DNA of 37,619 nt from Pseudomonas sp. P818 (GTDB lineage Bacteria; Pseudomonadota; Gammaproteobacteria; Pseudomonadales; Pseudomonadaceae): positions 1 through 37,619 of the forward strand of contig NZ_ATKM01000002.1 of the NCBI RefSeq assembly GCF_000418555.1, given 5' to 3'. Positions 1 through 8,534 of this stretch are shown piece after piece. A program made the position numbers and the translations under genes. Position 1 is the stretch's first letter. Each line of letters begins with the position of its first letter. The notes below the pieces were generated by a model, which had not been told where the DNA came from, did not search any database, and saw only the letters and a program-made list of their open reading frames with translations.

Positions 1-36
1 CCTGTAGCCTGCAGCCTGTGGCTCGCGGAGCGACCT

Positions 37-762
37 ATGAACAAAGACAACCTTACCCAGCACATCTCCCAGCAGTTCAACGCCGAACTGGAAGAAGTGC
101 GCAGCCACCTGCTGGCCATGGGCGGCCTGGTGGAAAAGCAGGTCAACGACGCCGTTACCGCACTGATCGAGGCCGACTCCGGCCTGGCCCAGCAGGTGCG
201 TGAGATCGACGACCAGATCAACCAGATGGAGCGCAACATCGACGAGGAATGCGTGCGCATTCTCGCCCGTCGCCAGCCGGCCGCCTCCGACCTGCGCCTG
301 ATCATCAGCATCTCCAAGTCGGTGATCGACCTCGAGCGCATCGGTGACGAGTCGACCAAGATCGCCAAGCGCGCCATCCAGCTGTGCGAGGAGGGCGAGT
401 CGCCGCGTGGTTACGTCGAGGTTCGTCACATCGGCGATCAGGTACGCAAGATGGTGCAGGAGGCGCTGGACGCCTTCGCCCGTTTCGATGCCGACCTGGC
501 CCTGTCGGTGGCGCAGTACGACAAGACCGTCGACCGCGAGTACAAGACCGCGCTGCGTGAACTGGTCACCTACATGATGGAGGATCCGCGTTCGATCTCC
601 CGCGTGCTCAACGTGATCTGGGCCCTGCGTTCGCTGGAGCGCATCGGCGATCATGCGCGCAACATCGCCGAACTGGTGATCTACCTGGTGCGTGGTACCG
701 ACGTGCGCCACATTGGCCTGACGCGCATGCGCGAAGAGGTCGAAGGCAAGTCCAAGGACTGA
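37..762 (+). CDS. phoU: Phosphate-signalling protein PhoU
   Basis: Cytoplasmic negative regulator of the Pho regulon. It links the PstSCAB phosphate transporter to the PhoR sensor kinase so that the regulon is off when phosphate is plentiful. The 241-residue product has the expected PhoU length and an all-helical, two-repeat build. The metal-binding-type signature occurs twice: DLERIGDESTKIA at about residues 98-110 and SLERIGDHARNIA at about 199-211. The start is the ATG at 37, a short distance after a GGAG-like stretch. It is the first gene in the window, so any pst genes would lie upstream and out of view. A hairpin terminator follows at 780-809, making it the last gene of its unit. Function is assigned from family knowledge and the identification is secure. 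Confidence 0.96.
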   Translation: MNKDNLTQHISQQFNAELEEVRSHLLAMGGLVEKQVNDAVTALIEADSGLAQQVREIDDQINQMERNIDEECVRILARRQPAASDLRLIISISKSVIDLERIGDESTKIAKRAIQLCEEGESPRGYVEVRHIGDQVRKMVQEALDAFARFDADLALSVAQYDKTVDREYKTALRELVTYMMEDPRSISRVLNVIWALRSLERIGDHARNIAELVIYLVRGTDVRHIGLTRMREEVEGKSKD

Positions 763-779
763 TGCCTGCATCCATGCCG

Positions 780-809
780 ACGGCCCGGGACTTCCGGGCC
801 GTTTCGTTT
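780..809 (+). terminator. Rho-independent terminator after phoU
   Basis: Perfect GC-rich stem (CGGCCCGG at 781-788 with CCGGGCCG at 794-801), short loop, then a T-rich run (TTTCGTTT). It sits 18 bases after the phoU stop codon. Confidence 0.85.
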
Positions 810-898
810 GCGCGATTTGTTGTGCGTCAGACGTTTTTCCGTTGGCCTTAGGCCACTGGCCATGACTATGCTTATTGCCATTCGTACAGGAGTGGCCG

Positions 899-1807
899 AT
901 GAGCAAAGTCAGTGTGCTGGTGGTGGATGACGCGACCTTTATCCGTGATCTGGTCAAGAAAGGGCTGCGCGATAACTTCCCCGGCGTACAGATCGAGGAA
1001 GCGATCAATGGCCGCAAGGCCCAGCAGATGTTGAGCCGTCAGGCTATCGACCTGATCCTCTGCGACTGGGAAATGCCGGAAATGTCCGGCCTCGAACTGC
1101 TGACCTGGTGTCGCGAGCAGGACAACCTGAAAACCACGCCCTTCATCATGGTCACCAGCCGTGGCGACAAGGAGAACGTGGTGCAGGCGATCCAGGCCGG
1201 CGTCTCCGACTTCATCGGCAAGCCGTTCTCCAACGAGCAGTTGGTGACCAAGGTGAAGAAGGCACTGAGCCGTTCCGGCAAGCTGCAGGCGCTGGCCGCC
1301 AGTGCGCCGCCCAAGATGCTCAGCAGCGGTGGTTTCGCCAACGATTCGCTGGCTGCGCTGACTGGCGGCAAGGCCGAAGTGGTCAAGCCCAGCGCGCCGA
1401 CGCCGGCACCTGCCGCCGCACCTGCACCAAGCGCTGCGCCTGCGCCCGCGGCTGCAAGCAAGGCGCCGGCCGGGCGTGGGCAGGGACAGTTGCGGCTGCC
1501 GAACGGCAGCATGGCCTGCGTGATCAAGGCGCTGAGCCTCAAGGAGGCGCTGCTGGTGGTCAAGCGTACCGAGCAGCTGCCTCAGGTTCTGGAGAGTGCG
1601 GTGCTCGACCTGGAGCAGGGCGAGGCGGCGGAAACCGCACGCCTCAACGGCTATCTGCATGCCGTAGCGGCCTTCGAGCCAAAGCCCGACAGTGAATGGC
1701 TGCAGCTGACCTTCCGTTTCGTCGATCGTGACCCGCAGAAGCTCGACTATCTGTCACGTCTGATCGCCCGCGGTACGGCGCAGAAGCATTTCACCCCAGG
1801 CGCCTGA
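899..1807 (+). CDS. Response regulator with receiver domain and C-terminal PilZ-like domain
   Basis: The first ~125 residues are a CheY-like receiver: acidic pocket DD at 10-11, phospho-acceptor D56 in CDWEMP, T86 in MVTSRG and K108 in GKP are all present. An Ala/Pro-rich linker (about 160-195) leads to a C-terminal domain of roughly 105 residues. Its small-beta-barrel-like pattern and ending (FRFVDRDPQKLDYLSRLIARG) resemble a PilZ domain, but I see no RxxxR or D/NxSxxG c-di-GMP-binding motif, so that assignment is tentative. Start: the ATG at 899 has AGGAG at 888-892, six bases upstream; an in-frame start at 875 lacks a comparable site. P. aeruginosa carries a similar response regulator beside phoU (PA5364, from memory). 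The target is unknown, and no cognate kinase is in the window. Confidence 0.85.
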   Translation: MSKVSVLVVDDATFIRDLVKKGLRDNFPGVQIEEAINGRKAQQMLSRQAIDLILCDWEMPEMSGLELLTWCREQDNLKTTPFIMVTSRGDKENVVQAIQAGVSDFIGKPFSNEQLVTKVKKALSRSGKLQALAASAPPKMLSSGGFANDSLAALTGGKAEVVKPSAPTPAPAAAPAPSAAPAPAAASKAPAGRGQGQLRLPNGSMACVIKALSLKEALLVVKRTEQLPQVLESAVLDLEQGEAAETARLNGYLHAVAAFEPKPDSEWLQLTFRFVDRDPQKLDYLSRLIARGTAQKHFTPGA

Positions 1808-1977
1808 TGCAGGCGCCGGCAACCGTCGCGGATGTTTCCATGCGTACGGCTGTGGCCATCAGCCGACCAATGGCGGTGCGCCGGTTCACAGCCTGACGGT
1901 CGGTGTCTCGCGCCGCTCAAGCGGCGCTGCTAGTCTTGCTAACCCGGATATCGAAAAGCCATTAGATCCGAGTTGTT

Positions 1978-2874
1978 ATGCTAGGGCGTCTGTTTTTCAT
2001 CTGCAGCCTGCTGGTCCTCAGCGGCCAGGCCGCTGCCTTGACCATCTACAAGTACGTCGACAAGAACGGCGTGGTCACCTATAGCGACCAGGCCGCACCT
2101 GGCGCGCAGGTGTTCGTGTTCAACGACCGCATGGTCGAGCGCCTGGACAACCAGGTGAAGCTGGAAACCAAGAAGCACGAAGCCGGCGAGACCCTGCTGA
2201 TTCGCAACGACCTGTACGCCCCGGTGGAAATCGAACTCAAGCTCGAGCAGGTGCAGAACGCCATCGGTGCACCGGACAAGCCGATTCGCTGGGTGCTGCC
2301 GCCGCGCAGCAATATCCGCCTGGCGACCCTTACCGCGCAGGACCCATCCAAACCGCTGCGCTACAAGCCGAAGCTGCGTTATGCCCTCGGCGATCCACGC
2401 CTGCAACCGAGCATTCATCGTTACCCGCTGCCGTGGCGCGGCGGCCCCTTCCGCCAGACTCAGGGCGCCAATGGCACCTACAGCCATTTCACGCCCAAGG
2501 GCCGCTATGCGGTGGATATCGCCATGCCCGAGGGCACACCCATCGTCGCCGCGCGCGGCGGGGTGGTGGTGAAGACCGAGAACCAGCAGAGTGGCCGCGG
2601 CAACAACCCGGCCGGCAACTTCGTGCGCATCCTGCATGACGACGGCACCATGGGCGTCTACCTGCACCTGATGAAGGGCTCGGTCAGCGTGCGCGAAGGC
2701 CAGCGTGTGGACACCGGCAGCCTGCTGGCGCGCTCCGGCAACACCGGCAACAGCACCGGCCCGCACCTGCACTTCGTGGTGCAGCGCAACGTCGGTCTGG
2801 CCGTCGAGTCGATCCCTTTCAACTTCCGTCAGCCGGTCAACAGCCTGCCGAACTTCGCCGTCGGCGGCGAGTAA
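1978..2874 (+). CDS. Secreted M23-family peptidoglycan endopeptidase with N-terminal DUF4124
   Basis: 298 residues. A Sec signal peptide (about 1-20, ending GQAAA) is followed by a DUF4124-type motif (IYKYVDKNGVVTYSD, about 23-37), a middle beta-rich region, and a C-terminal LytM/M23 domain (about 150-285). The M23 fingerprint is visible: YAVDIAMPEGTPIVAARGGVV, YLHL and the metal-binding HLH in GPHLHF. At the first zinc-binding motif the usual HxxxD reads RYAVD, with a candidate His further upstream in SHFTPKGRYAVD. This variant is common in related M23 proteins, so activity is plausible. Predicted role: cleavage of peptide cross-links in periplasmic murein. It is transcribed alone, 170 bases after the response regulator, and is the last backbone-like gene before the flagellar block. 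Confidence 0.88.
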   Translation: MLGRLFFICSLLVLSGQAAALTIYKYVDKNGVVTYSDQAAPGAQVFVFNDRMVERLDNQVKLETKKHEAGETLLIRNDLYAPVEIELKLEQVQNAIGAPDKPIRWVLPPRSNIRLATLTAQDPSKPLRYKPKLRYALGDPRLQPSIHRYPLPWRGGPFRQTQGANGTYSHFTPKGRYAVDIAMPEGTPIVAARGGVVVKTENQQSGRGNNPAGNFVRILHDDGTMGVYLHLMKGSVSVREGQRVDTGSLLARSGNTGNSTGPHLHFVVQRNVGLAVESIPFNFRQPVNSLPNFAVGGE

Positions 2875-2912
2875 GCGGCAGGTGTCGGAAGGGTTCTAGC
2901 TGCGCTCGCCCA

Positions 2913-3066
2913 GGTCGCGGCTCAAGCCCCTCCCGCGGTTCGATGCGGTCTTCCCTGCCCCCGATTCTGTAGGAGCGGATTTATCCGCGATCAGGGTTTG
3001 CAGTGTTGTCCGCCGTATCGCGTCTGAAGCCGCTCCTACAGGTCGCGGCTGGAGCTCTTCCCGCAA
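2913..3066. repeat. REP/REPIN cluster in the gap before the flagellar block
   Basis: The gap 2875-3337 holds a REPIN: TGTAGGAGCGG at 2968-2978 and its exact inverse CCGCTCCTACA at 3030-3040. Two half-elements flank it: GGTCGCGGCTCAAGCCCCTC at 2913-2932 and a diverged GGTCGCGGCTGGAGCTCTTC at 3041-3060. The sequences resemble typical Pseudomonas REPs. They mark the junction between the backbone genes and the flagellar block. The rest of the gap up to 3290 shows no ORF with gene-like features. Confidence 0.75.
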
Positions 3067-3293
3067 TGCCGCACTGCGCCTCGCGGCATCTCTCTGCTCA
3101 GGCCATTTGCACTGATTTCCCGCATTTCACTTAAGCCAGGGCGCCGCCGTGTCGTCTGTGTAAGAAGCACGTCCGCCTTCTGCGCGACGCAGGCGGAAGC
3201 AGGCCTTCCGCTCGTCGTTCGTTGCCTTGTGAGCGGAAAGGATCTTTCACCTGGCGGTTAGCTTAAAGCCTTTAATATCAATGGCTTAGTTTG

Positions 3294-3311
3294 TTGGCAC
3301 CGCTATTGCTA
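3294..3311 (+). promoter_or_regulatory. Sigma54 promoter of the fliD (lafB) operon
   Basis: TTGGCACCGCTATTGCT has the -24 GG and -12 GC dinucleotides separated by exactly 10 bases and closely matches TGGCAC-N5-TTGC. Transcription would start near 3321, about 17 bases before the fliD ATG. This fits control by a sigma54-dependent (LafK/FleQ-type) activator. Confidence 0.82.
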
Positions 3312-3337
3312 CCACTCAGGAAAACGGGTGTCCGACT

Positions 3338-4633
3338 ATGGCTATCGATTCAGATTACGTTCAAAGCATGGCGACCCAGCTGGCCCAGTACGAAGTTCAG
3401 GGCCAGCTGGCCAAGGCCAACCGCAACCAGGCGGCATACAAGGCGCAGCTCAACGCCCTGACCACCCTGGACAGCGCGCTGAAGACCTTCAAGAGTGCTG
3501 CCAATGGGCTGAAGTCCTCTGGCAGCAGCATGCTGGTCAACAGTGCCAGCTTCAACCAGGAGGGCTATGCCAGCGCCACGGTGGGCAGCAAGGCGGTGGC
3601 CGGCAGTTACGATTTCTTCGTCCAGCAACTGGCCAGCAAGAGTCAGGTTGCCCTGCAAGGCCTGCAGGACGGCAACCTCGGTAGCGGCACCCTGACCATC
3701 GGCCAGAATGGCGGCTCGTTCAACATCGATCTGGCATCCGTTACCACGCTCGACGAACTGGCCAAGGCCATCAACGGCGCAGCGGACAACGAGGGCGTGA
3801 AGGCGACGCTGGTGCGCAGCAATGGCCAGGTCAACCTGGTGCTGACCAGCGAGAAGACCGGCGCCGATCAGGCCATCAGCCTGAGTGCCAGCGGCAATGC
3901 CGCTTTCCAGGACGCGGTGGCCGGGCGCCAGGAGCTGTCCGTGGCCAGGGATGCCATCGTGCGTCTGGGCGGCGAGAGCGGCATCGAGCTGACCAGCACC
4001 AGCAACACCTTCGACAACGTGATCGATGGCGTCAGCCTGACCTTCAACAAGGCGCACAAGAGCGGCGATGCCCCTCTGACCATGGAAGTCGGCCAGGATC
4101 AGAAGGCCACCAAGGAGAAGGCGCAGTCCTTCATCAACGCCTTCAACGCGCTGATGACCAGTTTCGACTCGCTCACCGCCAGCGGCGGCGAGAGCGGCGG
4201 TCGTGGAGCCCTGGCCGGTGATGCCAGCGTGCGTGCCATCGAAGGCATGCTCAATCAGTTGGTGCGGACGTCATTTGGCGGGGCGAGCCTCACCGAGTCT
4301 GGCATCAGCGCCGACCGTAACGGCAAGCTGACCATCGATAACGCGCGCTTTGAAAAAGCCGTGGCAGCCAACCCCGAAGGTTTCGAAAAGCTCTTCACCG
4401 ACAAGGGCAACCTGCTCGATACCCTGGACAAGAACCTGGCTGCCTACACCAGCAGCGCCGGTGGTCTGCTGACCAACCGCAAGGACACCCTCAACACCCA
4501 GCTGCGCCGTGTCGATCAACAACTCGACACCATCCAGAAGCAGTACGACTCCTACTACGCCCGCTATCTCCGCCAGTACACCGGTCTCATGCAGACCATG
4601 GCGGCGATGGAACAGACCTACGGAATGTTCTGA
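3338..4633 (+). CDS. fliD: Flagellar filament cap FliD (lateral type, LafB)
   Basis: Hook-associated protein 2, the cap at the filament tip that folds incoming flagellin subunits. The 431-residue product has the FliD N-terminal region (about 1-100; heptad-like, with MATQLAQYEVQGQLAK), a central beta-rich part, and the C-terminal coiled region (about 370-431) ending LMQTMAAMEQTYGMF, where the YARYLRQYTGLMQTM pattern is typical. It is first in the unit fliD-fliS-fliT-like-fliK-fliL-fliA-motA-motB, the laf order. Its stop overlaps the fliS start (TGATG). The ATG at 3338 lies just after a sigma54 promoter; the ribosome site is weak (GGGTG). The lateral-type label comes from gene order, not from tree analysis. 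Confidence 0.93.
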   Translation: MAIDSDYVQSMATQLAQYEVQGQLAKANRNQAAYKAQLNALTTLDSALKTFKSAANGLKSSGSSMLVNSASFNQEGYASATVGSKAVAGSYDFFVQQLASKSQVALQGLQDGNLGSGTLTIGQNGGSFNIDLASVTTLDELAKAINGAADNEGVKATLVRSNGQVNLVLTSEKTGADQAISLSASGNAAFQDAVAGRQELSVARDAIVRLGGESGIELTSTSNTFDNVIDGVSLTFNKAHKSGDAPLTMEVGQDQKATKEKAQSFINAFNALMTSFDSLTASGGESGGRGALAGDASVRAIEGMLNQLVRTSFGGASLTESGISADRNGKLTIDNARFEKAVAANPEGFEKLFTDKGNLLDTLDKNLAAYTSSAGGLLTNRKDTLNTQLRRVDQQLDTIQKQYDSYYARYLRQYTGLMQTMAAMEQTYGMF

Positions 4634-5031
4634 TGAGTGCCTACAACCTCAATGAAAGTTACGACAGCTATCGCACCGTCGACCTCGAGGCGCGCGCCGC
4701 CGCGGCCTCGCCTTACGAGCTGGTGCTGGTGCTGTTCGATGGCCTGCTCGACGAGCTGGCCCGCGCCCGCGGCCATATCGAAGCCAAGCGTTACCAGCAG
4801 AAGGGCCAGTCCCTGGAGAAGTGCCTGAACATCCTGGGTGGTCTCAATGGCGCCCTCGATTACGAGAATGGCGGCGAGCTGGTGCAGGGGCTGGCGCGGC
4901 TCTACGACTACTGCATCTATCGCCTCTCCGACGTCAGCGTCAGCCTGTCGCTGGAGGGTCTGGATGAAGTGGTCGGTCTGCTTGGCGTGCTGCGTGAAGG
5001 CTGGGAAGGCGTGAATGCAACGCGCAAGTGA
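4633..5031 (+). CDS. fliS: Flagellin export chaperone FliS (LafC)
   Basis: Cytoplasmic chaperone that binds the C-terminal D0 helix of flagellin and prevents premature polymerisation. The 132 residues are helical and contain the FliS-type ASPYELVLVLFDGLLDELARA (about 25-45) and the later LSLEGLDEVVGLLGVLREGWEGV. The ATG overlaps the fliD stop by one base (TGATG), so translation is likely coupled. The gene's 3' end overlaps the next gene by 17 bases. Confidence 0.92.
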   Translation: MSAYNLNESYDSYRTVDLEARAAAASPYELVLVLFDGLLDELARARGHIEAKRYQQKGQSLEKCLNILGGLNGALDYENGGELVQGLARLYDYCIYRLSDVSVSLSLEGLDEVVGLLGVLREGWEGVNATRK

Positions 5032-5332
5032 ACTGCGCGCGCTGCAGCAGTTGCACGCGCAGCTGTCACAAGCGCTGGAGCAGGCTGACTGGACGCGCAT
5101 CGGCGAGATCGATGCGCTGATTCGCGCCTGCCTGCAGTTACTGGCCGGGCTGCCGACGCTGAGCGACGAAGTGCTTGAGGCCAAGAAGCAGCTGCGACAG
5201 CTGCACGGGCAGGCACGCATTGCCTGCGCCGAAGAATGCGAGCGGGTGCGTCGGCTGTTGCTGACGCATCTGGAATATGCCGAAGGGCGCAGCGCTTACA
5301 TGCGCGTGGACCTGTACCAAGCCGGGAGATAA
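5015..5332 (+). CDS. FliT-like flagellar chaperone (LafD position)
   Basis: 105 residues, entirely helical, Leu/Gln/Arg-rich, with no signal peptide. Sequence conservation in the FliT family is low, so the call rests on three points: position directly after fliS, size (FliT is about 100-120 residues), and a helical pattern typical of small type III export chaperones. FliT binds the cap protein FliD and the export ATPase complex; LafD occupies this slot in lateral systems. It overlaps fliS by 17 bases and is followed by fliK after only two bases, so coupled translation is expected. Confidence 0.7.
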   Translation: MQRASELRALQQLHAQLSQALEQADWTRIGEIDALIRACLQLLAGLPTLSDEVLEAKKQLRQLHGQARIACAEECERVRRLLLTHLEYAEGRSAYMRVDLYQAGR

Positions 5333-5334
5333 AG

Positions 5335-6405
5335 GTGCTGCAACTGATCAATGCCACTGCGCGGACCAGTCCGAGCGGCTCCGCCGAGCAAACGCTACCG
5401 TCGGGGTTTGCCCAGGCTGGTAGCGCCGACGCTACCGCTCGGCCCTTCGATCAACAGATGGCCATTCAGGGCTTCGCCGCCGCTGCGCCACAGGCGTTGC
5501 AAAGCGCGAGCAGCACACCTGAAACCATCCATGTCAGCGAAGCGGATGCCGAACAGTGGCTGGCCAGCGTGCTGGGACAGCAGGCCGTGCGCATCGAGGC
5601 GCGGGAAGCGCCGGAGCCGGAGCAGGACGAACGCTTGCGCGAGGAGGAAGCCGAGTCGCTGGAGCAAACAGCCGTATTGCCTGCCGAGGTGCTCAACCAG
5701 GCGCTCCCTCGCGAGCCGCAACTGCCAGCGGACAGGTCGAGCACCACCCAGGCGGCCGCCCCAGGCCTGCCGCCATTGGCGGTTGCAGAGCCAATAGCGT
5801 CCCGGCCGCTGATGGCCGTCGAGGTCACGCCCAGGACCGCTTCGCCACTGATGATCGAAGAGGCTGCTGAAGTGCAGGTGCTTGAGCGCCTGCCTGGCAG
5901 CGTCGACAGCGACAAGGCGACGCCGGGCAGCACCGCCACCACCTCGACTGCCGCTACGCCGCTGAGCGCGGAGCGTCCGCTCAAACTGCACGCACCTCAG
6001 GCACAGTGGGGCGAGCAGATGCTGGCCAGCCTGCGTGAACACGTCGATATGCAGATCAACCAGCGCATCCAGAACGCCACCATCCGCCTCGACCCGCCGG
6101 AACTGGGCAGCCTGGAAATCTTCCTCAGCCACGAATCCGGTCGTCTCAGCGTGCAACTGTCCGCTGCCAATGCCGACGTGGCGCGTCTGCTGCAGCAGAC
6201 CAGCGAGCGCCTGCGTCAGGAATTGGTGGGGCAGAACTTCGTGCAGGTCAATGTGCAGGTCTCCGCCGATGCCCAGGGCGGACGCCAGCAGCAACAGGCG
6301 CAGACCTGGCTCGCCGAAGACGAAGTGGCCGCTGCCGTCACGCTACCGGCCAGTGGCGAGCGTAGCGCTGCGCAATCGACCAGCGATGTGTTGGTCACCG
6401 TTTAA
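5335..6405 (+). CDS. fliK: Flagellar hook-length control protein FliK (LafE)
   Basis: Secreted molecular ruler that sets hook length and switches export specificity at FlhB. 356 residues from a GTG at 5335, chosen because GGGAG lies at 5324-5328 and the residues before it overlap the fliT-like gene in another frame. The N-terminal two thirds are Ala/Pro/Thr/Glu-rich and low in conservation. The C-terminal FliK domain (about 225-335) is clear: WGEQMLASLREHVDMQINQ, then the hallmark ATIRLDPPELGSLEIFL and VARLLQQTSERLRQEL. It ends in a Gln-rich tail (GGRQQQQAQTWL), as usual for FliK. Confidence 0.9.
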   Translation: MLQLINATARTSPSGSAEQTLPSGFAQAGSADATARPFDQQMAIQGFAAAAPQALQSASSTPETIHVSEADAEQWLASVLGQQAVRIEAREAPEPEQDERLREEEAESLEQTAVLPAEVLNQALPREPQLPADRSSTTQAAAPGLPPLAVAEPIASRPLMAVEVTPRTASPLMIEEAAEVQVLERLPGSVDSDKATPGSTATTSTAATPLSAERPLKLHAPQAQWGEQMLASLREHVDMQINQRIQNATIRLDPPELGSLEIFLSHESGRLSVQLSAANADVARLLQQTSERLRQELVGQNFVQVNVQVSADAQGGRQQQQAQTWLAEDEVAAAVTLPASGERSAAQSTSDVLVTV

Positions 6406-6411
6406 TTTCCC

Positions 6412-6909
6412 GTGAGTGAATCGAGACTAGTCATGACAATGCCGCGCGTCCTCCTGCTGCTGGTTATCTTCAACACCCTGGTGGTGATCGGCGGCACCTT
6501 CTTCAACTACGCCACGCTCAAGTCCATGCAGAGCGGCCAGAGTGTGCTCGGCATTTCCGCTGGCGCTGGCGGCAGCGAAGCACAGGAGGCCAACAGCGAG
6601 TACCGCTTCTTCCCCATCGAGAAGGTGATCGTCAGCCTGCAGGGTGAGACCCGCGAGCATTATTTCGTTCTGGATCTGGTGCTGCAGGCCGACCCGGAGA
6701 CCGATCCGAAGAAGCTCGAGCAGATCGATCCCATGGTACGCAATTCGGTGGTGGCGCATCTGTCCTCGCTGACCTTCGAGAAGCTGCGCGGTATGCCCAT
6801 TCCAGAGCTGCAAGGCGCTCTGGAACGGGTGCTGCTGGATGATTTCGCCAGCAAGAAACTGGCGATGCCCTTCGCCCACGTATTGGTCAGCAAGCTGATA
6901 GTCCAGTAA
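6412..6909 (+). CDS. fliL: Flagellar basal-body protein FliL (LafF)
   Basis: Inner-membrane protein around the stator that supports torque generation, particularly on surfaces. 165 residues: a short cytoplasmic N-terminus, one membrane segment (about 11-33, VLLLLVIFNTLVVIGGTFF), a Gly/Ala linker, and the periplasmic FliL domain (YRFFPIEKVIVSLQGETREHYFVLDLVLQ). Start uncertain: GTG at 6412, with alternatives ATG at 6433 and 6439; all keep the membrane segment and none has a strong ribosome site. It lies 6 bases after fliK and 16 before fliA. Confidence 0.9.
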   Translation: MSESRLVMTMPRVLLLLVIFNTLVVIGGTFFNYATLKSMQSGQSVLGISAGAGGSEAQEANSEYRFFPIEKVIVSLQGETREHYFVLDLVLQADPETDPKKLEQIDPMVRNSVVAHLSSLTFEKLRGMPIPELQGALERVLLDDFASKKLAMPFAHVLVSKLIVQ

Positions 6910-6925
6910 AGAGCAGAGCCTAGCC

Positions 6926-7660
6926 ATGAATGCCACCTGCGCCATCGACTACCGCTACGCCGCCGAACAGGGCGGAGCCGCGCTGTTCGCCCCCGGTGCC
7001 GAGCAGAAGTGGCTGCTGCAGTATCTGCCACTGGTCAAGCGCATCGTCAGCCAGCTGTCGTTGCAGGCCAATCAGGTACTCGACCGTGAGGACATGGAGC
7101 AGATCGGCCTGATGGGGCTGCTCGAGTGCCTGCGCCGCTACGGCACGCCGGACGAGCAGTTCGGGCGTTTCGCCGCGTTGCGCATTCGTGGCGCGATTCT
7201 CGATGAGCTGCGTCGTCAGGACTGGCGACCGCGCCAGGTGCGTCAGCAGACGCACAGGATCCGCGATGCCATTCGCCAGCTGGCGCGGCAGCTGGGGCGG
7301 GTGCCGCAGGAAGAGGAGATCCTCCGGGCGGCCGCGATCAGCGCCAAGGAATACCAGGAGTTTCTCCAGGCCGATGCCTGCGAAGCCATCGAAAGCCTCG
7401 ACGAGCTGCTGCAGAACGGTCACGAGGGTTTCGCCTGCGGCGGCAGTGCGGTCGAGGAGCGGGTGCTCAAGGAACGCCTGCTGACCCAGGCGCTGAGCCA
7501 GTTAAGCGAACGCGAGCGGCTGGTGCTGACCCTTTACTACCAACACGAGCTGAGCCTCAAGGAAATCGCCCTGGTGCTGGAGCTGAGCGACGCGCGCGTC
7601 TGCCAGCTGAGCAAGCAGGCGATCGCCAAGGCCAGCCGTTACCTGAACGAGAGAGGCTAG
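6926..7660 (+). CDS. fliA: Flagellar sigma factor FliA / sigma28 (LafS)
   Basis: Alternative sigma factor that directs RNA polymerase to late flagellar genes such as the flagellins. 244 residues. Region 2 (about 30-110) contains YLPLVKRIVSQL, DMEQIGLMGLLECLRRYG and FAALRIRGAILDELRRQDW, the FliA signature. Region 3 follows, and region 4 (about 185-240) has LSERERLVLTLYYQHELSLKEIA and a helix-turn-helix (LELSDARVCQLSKQAI). Its place between fliL and motA is the laf gene order (lafS) and is unlike the polar pseudomonad cluster, where fliA lies near flhF-fleN. No flgM anti-sigma gene is visible in this window. Confidence 0.94.
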   Translation: MNATCAIDYRYAAEQGGAALFAPGAEQKWLLQYLPLVKRIVSQLSLQANQVLDREDMEQIGLMGLLECLRRYGTPDEQFGRFAALRIRGAILDELRRQDWRPRQVRQQTHRIRDAIRQLARQLGRVPQEEEILRAAAISAKEYQEFLQADACEAIESLDELLQNGHEGFACGGSAVEERVLKERLLTQALSQLSERERLVLTLYYQHELSLKEIALVLELSDARVCQLSKQAIAKASRYLNERG

Positions 7661-7661
7661 G

Positions 7662-8534
7662 GTGCAGAAGTTATTAGGTGCATTGATCATCGTCGCCTGC
7701 GTGCTCGGTGGTTACGTCATGGCCCATGGCGAGCTGGCCATGCTCTGGCAACCGGCCGAGGTGATCATCATCGTCGGCGCCGGTTTTGGCGCGCTGGTGG
7801 TGGCCAACCCCAAGGACGTGCTGCTGGAGATGCTGCACCAGATCAAGGGGGTGTTCGTCTACAAGAAGCGTGGCGAGGAATTCCAGCGTCAACTGCTGAT
7901 GATGCTCTATGAGCTGCTGGAAATGGTCGACGTCGGTGGCCTCAAGGTGCTCGATGCGCATATCGAGGAGCCGGAGCAGAGCGACCTGTTCGCCAAGTAC
8001 CCGCTGATCCGTCAGGAGAAGAACCTGATGGCCTTCATCGCCGACAACTTCCGCCTGATGGCCATGGGCAAGATCAGCGCGCATGAACTGGAAGGCTTCC
8101 TCGAGCAGGAGCTGGAGGCCATGGAGCACGTGCTGATGCAGCCTTCGCGCTCGCTGCACAAGATCGGCGAGGCCATGCCGGGATTCGGCATCCTCGCGGC
8201 GATCCTCGGCATCGTCATCACCATGGGCAACATCGGCGGTTCGGTGGCCGAGATCGGCGCCCACGTCGCGGCGGCATTGGTCGGCACCTTCCTCGGCATC
8301 TTCATGTGCTACTGCGTGATGGAGCCGCTGTCGAGTGCCATGGGCCAGCGCATCAAGACCGAGATGTCTGCGCTCGAATGCGTGCGTACCACACTGGTCG
8401 CCCACGTCGCCGGCAAGCCCACGCTGCTGGCGGTGGATGCCGGGCGCAAGCTGATCGAGCAGGACGTCAAACCGGCGTTCAAGCAGCTGGAGATCTGGGT
8501 CAACCGTTACGAAGATGAAAGGGACGCTGCATGA
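7662..8534 (+). CDS. motA: Flagellar stator protein MotA (LafT, proton type)
   Basis: Inner-membrane stator subunit that, with MotB, forms the ion channel driving rotation. 290 residues, the usual length. Four membrane segments: about 4-22, 33-52, 170-190 and 200-222. The cytoplasmic loop between segments 2 and 3 carries the rotor-contact residues (RRxGEE-like KKRGEEFQRQL; RSLHKIGEAMPGFGILAAILGIVITM). The start is GTG at 7662, one base after the fliA stop, with GAGAGG as ribosome site. It overlaps motB by 4 bases (ATGA). Proton coupling is inferred from similarity to the MotA/LafT type rather than PomA. Confidence 0.93.
   Translation: MQKLLGALIIVACVLGGYVMAHGELAMLWQPAEVIIIVGAGFGALVVANPKDVLLEMLHQIKGVFVYKKRGEEFQRQLLMMLYELLEMVDVGGLKVLDAHIEEPEQSDLFAKYPLIRQEKNLMAFIADNFRLMAMGKISAHELEGFLEQELEAMEHVLMQPSRSLHKIGEAMPGFGILAAILGIVITMGNIGGSVAEIGAHVAAALVGTFLGIFMCYCVMEPLSSAMGQRIKTEMSALECVRTTLVAHVAGKPTLLAVDAGRKLIEQDVKPAFKQLEIWVNRYEDERDAA

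Noticed and set aside
3172..3197. Imperfect hairpin TCCGCCT/AGGCGGA upstream of fliD
   Set aside because: No T-run and no link to a gene end; too weak to annotate as a terminator or operator.
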